64,000 nucleotides of DNA from the NCBI RefSeq assembly GCF_011082085.1, contig NZ_CP041063.1:1984001-2048000 (forward strand). Reading direction: 5' to 3'. Both the position numbers and the translations under genes were made by a program. This document shows positions 34,944-44,239 of the stretch, one piece after another. The notes below the pieces were generated by a model, which did no database searches, was not told where the DNA came from, and was given only the letters and a program-made list of their open reading frames with translations. Positions within the stretch are counted from its first letter, which is position 1. Each line of letters starts with the position of its first letter. The DNA comes from Bacillus sp. Cs-700 (lineage in GTDB: Bacteria; Bacillota; Bacilli; Bacillales; Guptibacillaceae).

Positions 34944-35082
34944 CTTATCACTCCATTCATTCGCATTTTAAAAAATGCTAGTTGTTATCCTACTAAGCAT
35001 ACCAACAAACATATTTTACCAAAGTGAATGATTTTTTCAAGTATTAATATTCTGAACTCGAGACATTTAACTGTGGACATAC

Positions 35083-35130
35083 AAAAAAAATAATGAGATA
35101 AGCAGCATAAGCTGTTAACCTCATTATTTA
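35083..35130 (-). terminator. terminator of the UDP-glucose dehydrogenase gene
   Basis: A long imperfect stem centred near 35108, with outer AATAATGAG/CTCATTATT arms and T8 on the minus strand. It overlaps the stop codon at 35124. Confidence 0.75.
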
Positions 35131-36455
35131 ATAGAAAAAGACATTTTTCGTTGATTCATTGTAGGACGACCGATTGACACATAGTGAATGGGATATTTCT
35201 CTACTTCATCTAATGAATAACAATTTCGACCATCAACAATAATGGGTGAAGCCATCCACTTCACATAGTTACTTAAATCGAGTGTCTTGATTTCATTCCA
35301 TTCGGTTAAAATCAGCGCCACGTCTGCTTCTTCTAACGCTTCGATTAACGAAGTTTTATAGTGGACATCTTCTGGTAAATGTTTTTTTGCATTCGCCATG
35401 GCAATTGGATCATAAGCAACGATTTCAGCGCCGTGCTTCTTTAAAGCATGCGCAATCGGAATAGACGCTGCTTCCCGCATGTCGTCAGTGTTAGGTTTAA
35501 ACGCTAGACCTAGTAGGGCTACTCTTTTCCCTTGTAGTTCTCCAGCTGCTTGAAGGGTTTTTTCAATTAATTTCTTTTGCTGAGTATGGTTCACCTCAAT
35601 CACTGACTTAAGCAATTTAAAGTTATGCTGATTGTTGCCAGCTAATTGCACGAGCGCATTCGTATCTTTTGGAAAACAGGAGCCACCATAGCCAATTCCC
35701 GCTTTAAGAAACTGCTCACCAATTCGCCGATCTTTTCCCATGCCAAGCGCAACATCTTCAACGTTTGCCCCCACCTTTTCACAAATTGCAGAGATTTCAT
35801 TAATAAAGCTAATCTTTGTAGCCAGAAACGCATTGGACGCATACTTAATCATCTCCGCACTATTGAGATCAGTGTGATAAATTGGAAGTTTAAATGGTTC
35901 ATTGATTTGTTCTAGCACATTAGCTGCTTCCTGATTATCTGCTCCAATGACAATGCGATCCCCATGAAACGTATCGGAAACAGCTGAACCTTCCCGAAGA
36001 AATTCAGGATTTGAGACGATGTCTACTCTTCTTTCGGTCATTGACATCTCGTCAATTAATGCTTTAATTCGGGCATTTGTTCCAACAGGGACCGTACTTT
36101 TTGTGACGACAATAATATCATTTTGGAATGAAGTTGCAATATCGTAAGCAGCCTGTTCAATATATTGTAAATCAGCTGTTCCATCAGGAAGCTGGGGAGT
36201 CCCTACAGCAATATAGATCACTTCCACTCCGTCAAAGCCCTCCTGATGAGAAGTCGTGAATTGGAGCCGACCGTTCCGCAAATTTCTTCTCATCATCTCT
36301 TCTAAGTATGGTTCGTAGATTGGTGAGTGGCCACCTATCATCATCGCTACTTTCTTATGATCCATATCAATGCACGTTACACGATGACCTATTTCAGCAA
36401 GACTAACGCCTGTGACTAAACCGACATAGCCAGCACCAATTACAGCGATTTTCAT
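35124..36455 (-). CDS. ugd: UDP-glucose 6-dehydrogenase
   Basis: 443 residues from ATG 36455 (AAAAGGAGAA upstream). The NAD-binding motif is AVIGAGYVGLVTG. VGTPQLPDG and STVPVGT follow, then NPEFLREGSA, and the catalytic Cys lies in GIGYGGSCFPKDT. FKPNTDDMREA is in the UDP-binding domain. It makes UDP-glucuronate from UDP-glucose for teichuronic acid-type or capsule polymers and belongs to the TuaD/Ugd branch. It differs from the UDP-HexNAc dehydrogenase at 15234-16565 in the active-site context. It is monocistronic and divergent from the second VanZ gene. It could supply a second acidic sugar to the polysaccharide locus (inference). Confidence 0.93.
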   Translation of the reverse strand: MKIAVIGAGYVGLVTGVSLAEIGHRVTCIDMDHKKVAMMIGGHSPIYEPYLEEMMRRNLRNGRLQFTTSHQEGFDGVEVIYIAVGTPQLPDGTADLQYIEQAAYDIATSFQNDIIVVTKSTVPVGTNARIKALIDEMSMTERRVDIVSNPEFLREGSAVSDTFHGDRIVIGADNQEAANVLEQINEPFKLPIYHTDLNSAEMIKYASNAFLATKISFINEISAICEKVGANVEDVALGMGKDRRIGEQFLKAGIGYGGSCFPKDTNALVQLAGNNQHNFKLLKSVIEVNHTQQKKLIEKTLQAAGELQGKRVALLGLAFKPNTDDMREAASIPIAHALKKHGAEIVAYDPIAMANAKKHLPEDVHYKTSLIEALEEADVALILTEWNEIKTLDLSNYVKWMASPIIVDGRNCYSLDEVEKYPIHYVSIGRPTMNQRKMSFSIK

Positions 36456-36631
36456 CACAATTCTCCTTTTCATTATGATTTCCTTTTAGTATAAGTGCGC
36501 TTGAATCGTTTCAGGCCACATTCACTTGATCAACACAAAAAGTTAACATTTTTTCAATAAACCACTCCCTATTATGCATGATTTTCGGTATGATAGGGAT
36601 TAAATTGCTTAAGAAAGAAAGTGGAAAATAG

Positions 36632-37123
36632 ATGAAATTCATAACAAAGAGGAAGTTTTCTTTTTTGGCCATTGCGATGATGATTATTCTTTTCATATCG
36701 TCCCATACGCCTTATCAAAAGCAAGATATGAAACCCTTTTTCAAAGGAATGCTCACGATTCAAGAGGAGGACTTGCCTCCGATTGCATTCACTTATGATG
36801 GGACGCTTGTTACACCGGCAGCGCCATATGAATACGTCGAGTTTTTTCTTAGAAAAGGTGCCCATGTTGTCTCGTTCGGTCTGCTCGCATTTTTATGTAT
36901 CATGGCATTAAAAGAGCAGAATAAAAGGGCACCGATTTTCCTTGGCTCAATCCTAGCGTTTCTTTATGCGCTGTTTGATGAATTTCATCAAAGTCTCGTT
37001 GAAGGAAGAACGGGTCATTTAATTGATGTTTTTGTGCCAGACTTGCTCGGTATCCTGCTTACCCTCATGCTTTTTCTGATTTTCTCACAAAAGAAAAAAC
37101 GCGTTCAAAAGCCCCGCCAATGA
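36632..37123 (+). CDS. VanZ-like family membrane protein
   Basis: 163 residues: an N-terminal membrane helix (about 9-25) after a basic start, then an extracytoplasmic loop. Three more helices carry the VanZ signature LRKGAHVVSFGLLAFLCI and FDEFHQSLVEGRTGHLIDVFVPDLLG. The ribosome site AGAAAGTGGA is modest. The stop codon lies inside a strong bidirectional terminator shared with the convergent formate dehydrogenase operon. Role unknown, as for the other VanZ protein at 32195-32680. Confidence 0.85.
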   Translation: MKFITKRKFSFLAIAMMIILFISSHTPYQKQDMKPFFKGMLTIQEEDLPPIAFTYDGTLVTPAAPYEYVEFFLRKGAHVVSFGLLAFLCIMALKEQNKRAPIFLGSILAFLYALFDEFHQSLVEGRTGHLIDVFVPDLLGILLTLMLFLIFSQKKKRVQKPRQ

Positions 37124-37139
37124 TAGCGGGGCTTTTGAA
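37104..37139. terminator. bidirectional terminator between vanZ-like and DUF1641 genes
   Basis: A 14-bp perfect stem (37104-37117 with 37126-37139) containing GCCCCGC/GCGGGGC, with AAAA and TTTT on its two sides. Confidence 0.85.
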
Positions 37140-37147
37140 GCAATAGG

Positions 37148-37678
37148 CTAAATATCTTGTCTCATTTCGGATGTGCGTGACTTATCATTGACCTTCTCTT
37201 CGTTCTCCGTATCTTTCCCCATTCCTTTTAAAAAGGTCATCAGAATGGTAAGAGATCGGTTAATTTCAGGATCCTTTAGGGCACGAAGTAGATCAAAGTA
37301 CCCTGTTTTCTCCATTCCCTCTGAATGCTCTGCAACATTCTCAATCCCCGCGTTCACCTTTAATAATAAGGGTTCCAGATCCTGCACGTTAATTTTACCA
37401 GCTGCCCCAAAGAGAAGCATAAGGTTTTTTAATGCAGTTGTATTCTCAGGAACATTTAATAAATCAACAATAACTTTTAAAACGCGATCTCCTTCACCAA
37501 ACATACCATTTAAGAGAGTGAGTATACCACGTTCCTTCATTCCACCTACAACATTTAATGTTTCAAGAAGGGCATCTTTGTTTTCAATCAACGCATCCTC
37601 AATTTCCTTAAGATCATTCGCTCGCTTCTCTTCTTCTGAAACTTGGATACGCTTGATTTGCTTAATGGCTTTTGCCAT
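37148..37678 (-). CDS. DUF1641 protein, partner of formate dehydrogenase (YjgD-like)
   Basis: 176 residues, mostly helical. The central DUF1641 region (LLNGMFGEGDRVLKVIVDLLN, then LKNLMLLFGAAGKI) is followed by an acidic tail. It starts at ATG 37678 inside the end of the formate dehydrogenase frame (17-bp overlap) with its own AAAAGGAGGG site, so the two are cotranscribed and probably coupled. The pair matches yjgC-yjgD of Bacillus subtilis. DUF1641 proteins are thought to be small subunits or assembly partners of FdhF-type enzymes, but this is not proved. Confidence 0.87.
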   Translation of the reverse strand: MAKAIKQIKRIQVSEEEKRANDLKEIEDALIENKDALLETLNVVGGMKERGILTLLNGMFGEGDRVLKVIVDLLNVPENTTALKNLMLLFGAAGKINVQDLEPLLLKVNAGIENVAEHSEGMEKTGYFDLLRALKDPEINRSLTILMTFLKGMGKDTENEEKVNDKSRTSEMRQDI

Positions 37679-40628
37679 AATTAATGCCCTCCTTTTTCAC
37701 CATTTCTCCAGGGAAAAGATAATCTTTCCTTGCCCATTTTCGCTCAACCATGACACCTTTTTGTGGCTGTGGATTTCCAAAGCGATGATTCACCTTAGGA
37801 AGAGGCGAAGTGCCTTTATCTTTCAAAATTTCCATTTTTGCTTTTACTTCTTTGTATACAGGAGTATCCGTATCTTTATCGGCATAACTACTCGTTAATA
37901 AATTAATTGCCGCATCATCCTGATCATTTAGTGGAATGTAAACTTCTTTCCCCTGCACTCGATCAGTCACAAGGCACTTTATTTTCACGGCGCCATACGG
38001 TGAAGACAATCTCACCAACGTTCCGTCAGTTAGCCCTCTTTCTTCGGCCAATTCAGGAGAAACTTCGACGAACGTACTCGGTGTTTTCGCTTTAATGCCT
38101 TCGTTTTGGTACGTCATATTTCCTTCATGGAAATGTTCCAACAGACGACCGTTATTCACATGAAGATCGTACTGCTCATCGTATTCAATTGGCTTCGTCC
38201 ACTCAACAGGAAATAGTCTTGCTTTTCCATCTGGAAACGGAAAATCCTCTGTAAATAGAAGCGGTGAATCTGTGCCATCTGCTGCAACTGGCCACTGCTG
38301 ACTCTTATAACCTTCGAGTCGCTCATAAGAAACGCCTGCAAACATATCTGCGAGTTGAACAGCTTCCGTCATAATGTCACTCGGGCTGTCATAATCCCAG
38401 CCTGCTCCCATTTCATTAGCAATCTCCATAATAATTTGCCAATCCGGCTTCGAATCTCCAAGTGGCTCTAGCGCCTGATAGAGACGTTGGAAGCGACGTT
38501 CCGTGTTCGTGAAGGTTCCTTCCTTCTCGAGACTAGGACTTGCCGGTAACACAACATCTGCGAATTGAGCCGTTTTTGTAAGGAACAGATCCTGGACAAC
38601 GAAGAATTCAAGCTTCTCAAAAGCAGCATGGACATGGTTGATGTTTGAATCAACGATTCCCATGTCTTCTCCTTTTAAGTACATTGCTTTTAGTTTCCCT
38701 TCATGAATGTGTTCAACCATTTCATGATTATTTAAGCCGATTTCTTCAGGAAGTGGCGTACCCCATGCTTTTTCATATTTATCACGAACTTTTTCATCTG
38801 TCACATTCTCATAACCAGGCATTTTATCTGGCATGCTTCCAAAATCACTTGCCCCCTGAACGTTATTATGTCCGCGTAGTGGATAAGCACCTGTACCAGG
38901 TTTTCCATAGTTACCAGTAACAAGAAGTAGGTTTGAGATTGCCGTACTCGTATCAGAGCCACCGCCATGCTGTGTTACACCCATCGCCCAAAGCGCAACC
39001 GTTGTCTTGGCTTCGTGAATCATTTCGGCGATTTGAATTAATTCCGCCTCATCAATCCCAGTTACTTCAGATGCATAGCTCATTGTGTATTTCTCGAGAC
39101 TAGCAATGTAGTCATCAAGACCGTTAACGCGGTCTTTTAAGAAAGCTTCATCCGCCCAGCCTTGATCAATAATATATTTCGTTACAGCAGAGAGCCAGAC
39201 AAGATCGGAGCCTGAAGATGGACGAATGAAGAGATCAGATCGCTCGGCCATTTCATGTTTTCTAAGATCGGAAACAATAAGCTTCTGACCGTACAATTTG
39301 TTCGCACGCTTCACGCGCGTTGAAAGGACTGGATGGGATTCCGACGTATTGGATCCGATGACAATAACAAGCTCAGACATCTCGATATCTTTAATCGACC
39401 CAGCATCACCACCGTGTCCAACAGTACGGAATAACCCAACTGTTGCCGGCGTTTGGCAATAGCGCGAGCAGTTATCGATGTTGTTCGTACCAATCACACT
39501 TCTTCCAAACTTCTGCATTAAGTAGGATTCCTCATTTGTACACTTAGAAGAACTTATAAAAGAAAGAGCATTAGCCCCATGATTTTCCTTTACATCAGAA
39601 AACTTTTGACTAATCAATTTCAGTGCTTCTTCCCATTCCGCTTCTCTAAATGAATCCCCTTCACGAATCAATGGCTTTGTTAAACGTTCTTCACTGTTCA
39701 CATAATCCCAGCCAAATTTCCCTTTGATACACGTGGAGATTCCATTAGCAGGGGCTTCTACCTGTGGCTCAACTTTTAAAATGTCTCGCCCTTTTGTCCA
39801 AACATCAAAGCTACAGCCGACACCACAATACGTACAAACGGTTTTCGTTTTCTTGATCTCATTTTCTCGCATTGCGGATTCCATGTCAGAGATGGCAAGG
39901 ATTGAATTATAGCCTGTTTCAACATTTTTCGTTAGCTCAATCATCGGGCGAAGCGTATCCTGTTGAATGCTTGTTAATAATCCCGCTTCTCCTTCCATTC
40001 CCTTTTCCATCATCGCATTACATGGACAAACGGTTGAGCAATGACCACAAGAAACACAAGAAGATTCGTTAATGGGAACATCATTGTCCCAAATGACCCG
40101 CGGGCGTTCTCTTTCCCAGTCAATCGTTAACGTTTCTGTCACCTGAACATCCTGACAGGCTTCAACACAACGTCCGCAAAGAATACATTGATCAGGATCA
40201 TACCGGTAGAAAGAATTTGAGTTATCGACTGGGTCTGGTTTCTGTTCAAACGGGATCGCCTGGTGATTCATTTTCATTTGTTTCACAGTATTATGTACTT
40301 CACATGTGCCGTTATTGTAATCACAAACGGTGCAATAGAGCTCGTGATTGTGAAGGATGCGATCCATGGCGATCGTTTGCGCTTCTTTCACGTGCGTGGC
40401 TGTTGTATTGATGCTATCGCCATTTGAAATAGCCGTTGAACAACCTCTAACAATTTCACCGTTCACTTCCACCATACAAGTATCACATGTTTCAATTGCC
40501 CCTAGACTCGGATGGTAGCATACGCTAGGCAAATCCAGGCTATTTTCATTAAGTGCTTCAAGCACGCTTTTTTCACTTGATACGGCCACACTCTCTCCGT
40601 TAATCGTTACGTGGATGGAATCCGACAA
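37662..40628 (-). CDS. formate dehydrogenase alpha subunit, molybdenum/tungsten-bis-PGD type (YjgC/FdhF-like)
   Basis: 988 residues. An N-terminal [2Fe-2S] domain carries C37, C48, C51 and C63. A HELYCTVCDYNNGTC site has C99, C102 and C109. Two [4Fe-4S] ferredoxin motifs lie at C148-C158 and C191-C201. The molybdopterin domain has its own cluster (C265, C268, C272, C300). The active-site region NNIDNCSRYCQTPAT places Cys391 where FdhF of Escherichia coli has selenocysteine. Gln392 sits where that enzyme has a catalytic His. A C-terminal MopB domain with cofactor-binding residues ends the protein. No twin-Arg signal is seen, so it is cytosolic. It starts with TTG 40628 after AAAAAGGGTGATG. Confidence 0.92.
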   Translation of the reverse strand: MSDSIHVTINGESVAVSSEKSVLEALNENSLDLPSVCYHPSLGAIETCDTCMVEVNGEIVRGCSTAISNGDSINTTATHVKEAQTIAMDRILHNHELYCTVCDYNNGTCEVHNTVKQMKMNHQAIPFEQKPDPVDNSNSFYRYDPDQCILCGRCVEACQDVQVTETLTIDWERERPRVIWDNDVPINESSCVSCGHCSTVCPCNAMMEKGMEGEAGLLTSIQQDTLRPMIELTKNVETGYNSILAISDMESAMRENEIKKTKTVCTYCGVGCSFDVWTKGRDILKVEPQVEAPANGISTCIKGKFGWDYVNSEERLTKPLIREGDSFREAEWEEALKLISQKFSDVKENHGANALSFISSSKCTNEESYLMQKFGRSVIGTNNIDNCSRYCQTPATVGLFRTVGHGGDAGSIKDIEMSELVIVIGSNTSESHPVLSTRVKRANKLYGQKLIVSDLRKHEMAERSDLFIRPSSGSDLVWLSAVTKYIIDQGWADEAFLKDRVNGLDDYIASLEKYTMSYASEVTGIDEAELIQIAEMIHEAKTTVALWAMGVTQHGGGSDTSTAISNLLLVTGNYGKPGTGAYPLRGHNNVQGASDFGSMPDKMPGYENVTDEKVRDKYEKAWGTPLPEEIGLNNHEMVEHIHEGKLKAMYLKGEDMGIVDSNINHVHAAFEKLEFFVVQDLFLTKTAQFADVVLPASPSLEKEGTFTNTERRFQRLYQALEPLGDSKPDWQIIMEIANEMGAGWDYDSPSDIMTEAVQLADMFAGVSYERLEGYKSQQWPVAADGTDSPLLFTEDFPFPDGKARLFPVEWTKPIEYDEQYDLHVNNGRLLEHFHEGNMTYQNEGIKAKTPSTFVEVSPELAEERGLTDGTLVRLSSPYGAVKIKCLVTDRVQGKEVYIPLNDQDDAAINLLTSSYADKDTDTPVYKEVKAKMEILKDKGTSPLPKVNHRFGNPQPQKGVMVERKWARKDYLFPGEMVKKEGINYGKSH

Positions 40629-40767
40629 ATGACATCACCCTTTTTATTATTTTTCAAATGATCTACTAGTTCCAATACCCTAATTCCAATTAGCTTAGAC
40701 ACTATTCTGAAAAAAATTAACACTTCAAAAAAGATATTTTCTTTACATCTTTTCTCCATTTTCATAT

Positions 40768-40797
40768 AAAAAAAACGGGCAGCTCCTTACCCGCTGA
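40768..40797 (-). terminator. probable terminator after the transglutaminase-like gene
   Basis: A short GC stem (CGGG 40776-40779 with CCCG 40790-40793) followed by T8 on the minus strand, overlapping the stop region of the gene at 40787. The stem is short. Confidence 0.55.
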
Positions 40798-41653
40798 CCC
40801 GCTCTTCTAAATTTTTCACTCCGACGCTAACGTTAAGCGTTTGAGCACCGCCGATATAGACCCCTTTTAACGGAGAAATATCGCGATAGTCTCGTCCTAC
40901 TGCTATACGAATATGCTGCTCTCTAGCAATCGCATTATTCGTTGGATCGAGTCCAATCCAGGCTAATCCCGGAACTTTCACCTCAAGCCACGCGTGCGTT
41001 GCTGCATCGCCACGATAAGCGGAGTTCTCTCCGATGTAAATGTACCCACTCACGTACCGTGCAGGAATCCCTCGATGCCGACAAAGAGCAATCATTAAAT
41101 GGGTGTAATCCTGACAAACGCCCGTACGATGAGTTAAGATTTTCTCAGCTGTTGTCTCCACGTTCGTTGCTCCAGACACATACTCCATTGTGTTATAAAT
41201 ATGTTCGTTTAACTTCACTGCAAAATCAAGCTCATCTTGCGCATTTGCCCAGAGTTCTCGCGTTTCTTCTTCCATTACATGCTTTGAAATCGTCGTATAA
41301 TCCGTCTCAATCATATATTCGGTATAAGCCTGTTTAAACGATTCTGAATGAAGTTCCGTTCGTTGCTGATCCGTCAATGGTAACGTAACATCTAAGCTTA
41401 GCGGGTGAATTTCAACTGTTGAAACGGTTTCAATTTCAAGATCCTGATGCTCGCCCCAAAGATAGAACGTCTCGACATAGTTGCCCCAATAATCCGTATG
41501 TCCATAAGTTTTGCTATTAGGTTGGATGCGGACGCGATAATCATGAAGCGTTTGTTGAACATCATGCAGCGGACGCAATCTGAACTGATTGATACTCTGT
41601 CTTACTGGCAACTCATATTCATAAGTGTTCGTTTGGGTAACTTCGTATTTCAT
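40787..41653 (-). CDS. transglutaminase-like cysteine protease/transferase of the ATP-grasp/alpha-E cluster
   Basis: 288 residues. An N-terminal beta domain (bacterial transglutaminase N-terminal type, about 1-130) precedes a transglutaminase core with the catalytic triad C180 (RTGVCQDYTH), H220 (DAATHAWLEV) and D236 (WIGLDPTNN). No signal peptide is present. The stop of the upstream alpha-E gene overlaps this start by four bases (ATGA). The three-gene set transglutaminase, alpha-E and circularly permuted ATP-grasp is widely conserved and has been proposed to make and process a peptide or amide-linked product. The real substrate is unknown. Confidence 0.88.
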   Translation of the reverse strand: MKYEVTQTNTYEYELPVRQSINQFRLRPLHDVQQTLHDYRVRIQPNSKTYGHTDYWGNYVETFYLWGEHQDLEIETVSTVEIHPLSLDVTLPLTDQQRTELHSESFKQAYTEYMIETDYTTISKHVMEEETRELWANAQDELDFAVKLNEHIYNTMEYVSGATNVETTAEKILTHRTGVCQDYTHLMIALCRHRGIPARYVSGYIYIGENSAYRGDAATHAWLEVKVPGLAWIGLDPTNNAIAREQHIRIAVGRDYRDISPLKGVYIGGAQTLNVSVGVKNLEERVSG

Positions 41654-42615
41654 GGTATCACAACTTCCCCCAGATAATAGGTTTTCGTAATGTGCATGCC
41701 AATTGTCATACAGCGGTGTTGAAAACTTTGAAGAAACGCATGGGCACCTTGATTAAGAATTTCTTCAATCGAGAAATCGTAAAGATCATTGGAAAGATGT
41801 TCGAGCTCCTGTGCAAGTGACTCTGAATAATGTTCAACATGGCCATCTTCGAGTGCAACAAAAGCGTTTCGTACTTTTTGGATACAGTACATCATTGACC
41901 TTGGAAACTCAGCATTTAGAATGAAGAACTCAGCCACATTCCGACTTTTAATTAACGGGCGATAGGTTTTAATATAAGCTTCATGTCCACTGACTGACTG
42001 AAGAACAGACCACCAATGATGATACTCCACAATTTCTTTGTTCTGGTAAGATGCTAAATTTTTGTGATAATACACATCGAGGATGCGAGCTGCTTTTTCA
42101 GCCCTTTCCAAGTGTTTACCCATTTCCATGAAAAGGTAAGCATCCCCTCGTGGCATTGTTGCTTCAACAATGCCTTGAAAAAGAAGAGAATCCTTTTTCA
42201 CAAAATCACAAATGTCACTAATTTCTTCCATTGTCCATGGGGTATGACTCTGCTTCTTTAACTTTAAATAGAATGAATTGATGCTTTCCCATAATTCATT
42301 CGGAATAATTTCTCGAACGGCTCGAGCATTTTCTCTTGCGATTGTAATGGTATTTAGAATAGAGTTCGGATTTTTTAATGAGAACAATAAAAAATCCATT
42401 ACATTTCGATCGATTGGATGTTGATATTCTTCATCAAATACCTCTTGAAAACCGCTAATTTCAATGAGCTCGTACCAGTTTTGATTCGTTTCATCAATCG
42501 GATTGGCATTTTCAAGACGGCTCGTTAACTTTACCGCTATTAATCGTGAATTATTTTCTGCTCTCTCCACATTCCTGGCTAACCAATACAATGAATCAGC
42601 TACTCTGCTTAGCAT
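41650..42615 (-). CDS. alpha-E domain protein (DUF403)
   Basis: 321 residues, almost all helical, starting MLSRVADSLYWLARNVERAEN, the diagnostic N-terminus of the alpha-E family. Repeated acidic-helix motifs such as RENARAVREIIPNELWESIN and FLEMGKHLERAEKAARILD follow. The function is not known. It always accompanies the circularly permuted ATP-grasp and transglutaminase-like proteins, and here it lies between them, overlapping the latter by four bases. The ribosome site AGAGGAGGGAG is strong. Confidence 0.88.
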   Translation of the reverse strand: MLSRVADSLYWLARNVERAENNSRLIAVKLTSRLENANPIDETNQNWYELIEISGFQEVFDEEYQHPIDRNVMDFLLFSLKNPNSILNTITIARENARAVREIIPNELWESINSFYLKLKKQSHTPWTMEEISDICDFVKKDSLLFQGIVEATMPRGDAYLFMEMGKHLERAEKAARILDVYYHKNLASYQNKEIVEYHHWWSVLQSVSGHEAYIKTYRPLIKSRNVAEFFILNAEFPRSMMYCIQKVRNAFVALEDGHVEHYSESLAQELEHLSNDLYDFSIEEILNQGAHAFLQSFQHRCMTIGMHITKTYYLGEVVIP

Positions 42616-42635
42616 CGAAAATGCTCCCTCCTCTT

Positions 42636-44081
42636 TTAACTATGAACTGGACTTTCTTCAAGCACCCACGTATCTTTCGCGCCACCACCTTGTGAAGAAT
42701 TGACGACTAGGGAACCTTCTTTTAGCGCGACACGTGTTAAACCTCCAGGGAATACATGCGTCTTTTCTCCTCCAAAAATAAAAACGCGAAGATCAACGTG
42801 ACAAGCGGCGAAGCGGTCTTCTTTAAAAGCCGGCAAGCGAGATAGCTTGATTGTTGGCTGAGCGATAAATTCAGATGGGTTTTTTAGAATTTGTTGTCGA
42901 TATGCTTCAATCTCTTCCTTAGAAGCATGAGGACCAATTAGCATATTGTAGCCACCTGAAGCGTTCGTATGTTTTACGACTAGCTCTGACAGATGATCCA
43001 AGACATATTCTAGCTGATCGTCATATCGTAAAAGATATGTATCAACATTTTTGACTAGTGGCTCTTCCTTTAAGTAATAACGAATCATGTCAGGAACAAA
43101 ATGATAGATCGCTTTATCATCAGCAACCCCGTTGCCAATTCCATTTAAAATCGATACATTTCCTGCACGGTAGACGTCGATCAAGCCCGGCACGCCAAGT
43201 AAGGAATCTTCACGAAATTCAAGTGGATCCAAAAACTCATCATCGATCCGGCGATAAATAACATCAACTTTTTTCAACCCTCGAGCGGTTTTCATATAGA
43301 CTTGTCGTTCCCTTACAACAAGATCTCTTCCCTCAACAAGTTCAATACCCGTTCGCTGAGCGATAAAAGAATGATCATAGTAAGCTGAATTATGAACGCC
43401 CGGTGTTAAGAGGACAATTGTCGGTGAAGAACTGCCTTCTGGAGCAAGCGAAGCCATCGCGGAATGAAGATAGGAAAACTGCTGTTCAAGAGACTGAACA
43501 GAATATTGATTAAAAAATTCAGGATACACTTTTCTCATGACATAACGATTTTGAAAAACATAGGAGAGACCCGAGGGGTTCCGAAGGTTATCTTCTAAAA
43601 CGCGATACTCGCCATTATCGTCTCGGATTAAATCAATGCCAGCCATAAAAATGTGCTGCCTTCTTGGAAGATCGATCCCTGCTACCTGCTGAAAGAAATG
43701 CTGACAATTGACGACGAGATCACGTGGAATAATGCCGTCTTTTAGGATGTGTTGTTCGTGATAGACATCATCTAAAAATGCATTTAAAGCATCGAAGCGC
43801 TGCATGAGGCCACGCTCAAGCTCCTGCCATTCATCTGGAGGAATAATTTTTGGAACAAAATCAAACGGCATCGTTCGTTCCGTTCCTTCGTTATCACTAT
43901 AAACCGTAAATGTAATGCCCTGCCTAAGAAAATCACTTTGCGCCAGCTCATAGCGCGATTGCAATTCTTCAGGCGCTACTTCGTTTAATTTTTCATGGAA
44001 CGGTTTGCAATGTCCTCTCGGCTCCTTGCCTTTTTTAAGCATTTCATCAAAGTAACCATCTACATGATAAGAATGAAACAT
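42636..44081 (-). CDS. circularly permuted type 2 ATP-grasp protein (DUF404/DUF407)
   Basis: 481 residues from ATG 44081 (GGAGGGGG 7 nt upstream). Typical segments are YDEMLKKGKEPRGHC near the N-terminus, FFQQVAGIDLPRRQHIFMAGIDLIRDDNGEYRVLEDNLRNPSG-like nucleotide and metal-binding region, and the ASGGYNMLIGP and SSQGGGAKDTWV loops at the C-terminus. ATP-grasp enzymes form amide or similar bonds through acyl-phosphates. It is the first gene of the ATP-grasp/alpha-E/transglutaminase operon. A 21-bp gap leads to the alpha-E gene. The product made is unknown. Confidence 0.9.
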   Translation of the reverse strand: MFHSYHVDGYFDEMLKKGKEPRGHCKPFHEKLNEVAPEELQSRYELAQSDFLRQGITFTVYSDNEGTERTMPFDFVPKIIPPDEWQELERGLMQRFDALNAFLDDVYHEQHILKDGIIPRDLVVNCQHFFQQVAGIDLPRRQHIFMAGIDLIRDDNGEYRVLEDNLRNPSGLSYVFQNRYVMRKVYPEFFNQYSVQSLEQQFSYLHSAMASLAPEGSSSPTIVLLTPGVHNSAYYDHSFIAQRTGIELVEGRDLVVRERQVYMKTARGLKKVDVIYRRIDDEFLDPLEFREDSLLGVPGLIDVYRAGNVSILNGIGNGVADDKAIYHFVPDMIRYYLKEEPLVKNVDTYLLRYDDQLEYVLDHLSELVVKHTNASGGYNMLIGPHASKEEIEAYRQQILKNPSEFIAQPTIKLSRLPAFKEDRFAACHVDLRVFIFGGEKTHVFPGGLTRVALKEGSLVVNSSQGGGAKDTWVLEESPVHS

Positions 44082-44201
44082 CGGCACTCCCCCTCCATTT
44101 AAGTACGTTCACATATTAATTTTAGCATTTTTCTAACTATTCTAACAAATTTCAAGATAAAAAGGCGAAATTCCTCTATTTGTAGAACCTCTATTTTTAT
44201 T

Positions 44202-44234
44202 AAACAAAAAAAGAACAGCATAAGCTGCTCTTTC
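44202..44234 (-). terminator. terminator of the sugar ABC importer operon
   Basis: A 10-bp stem with one mismatch (44210-44219 with 44224-44233), a 4-nt loop and T7 on the minus strand. Confidence 0.8.
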
Positions 44235-44239
44235 AGTCG

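Noticed and set aside
37173-37898. 241-codon open frame on the + strand
   Set aside because: Antisense to DUF1641 and the end of formate dehydrogenase, both of which have clear protein families; the product is low-complexity Ser/Arg/Phe-rich with no ribosome site.
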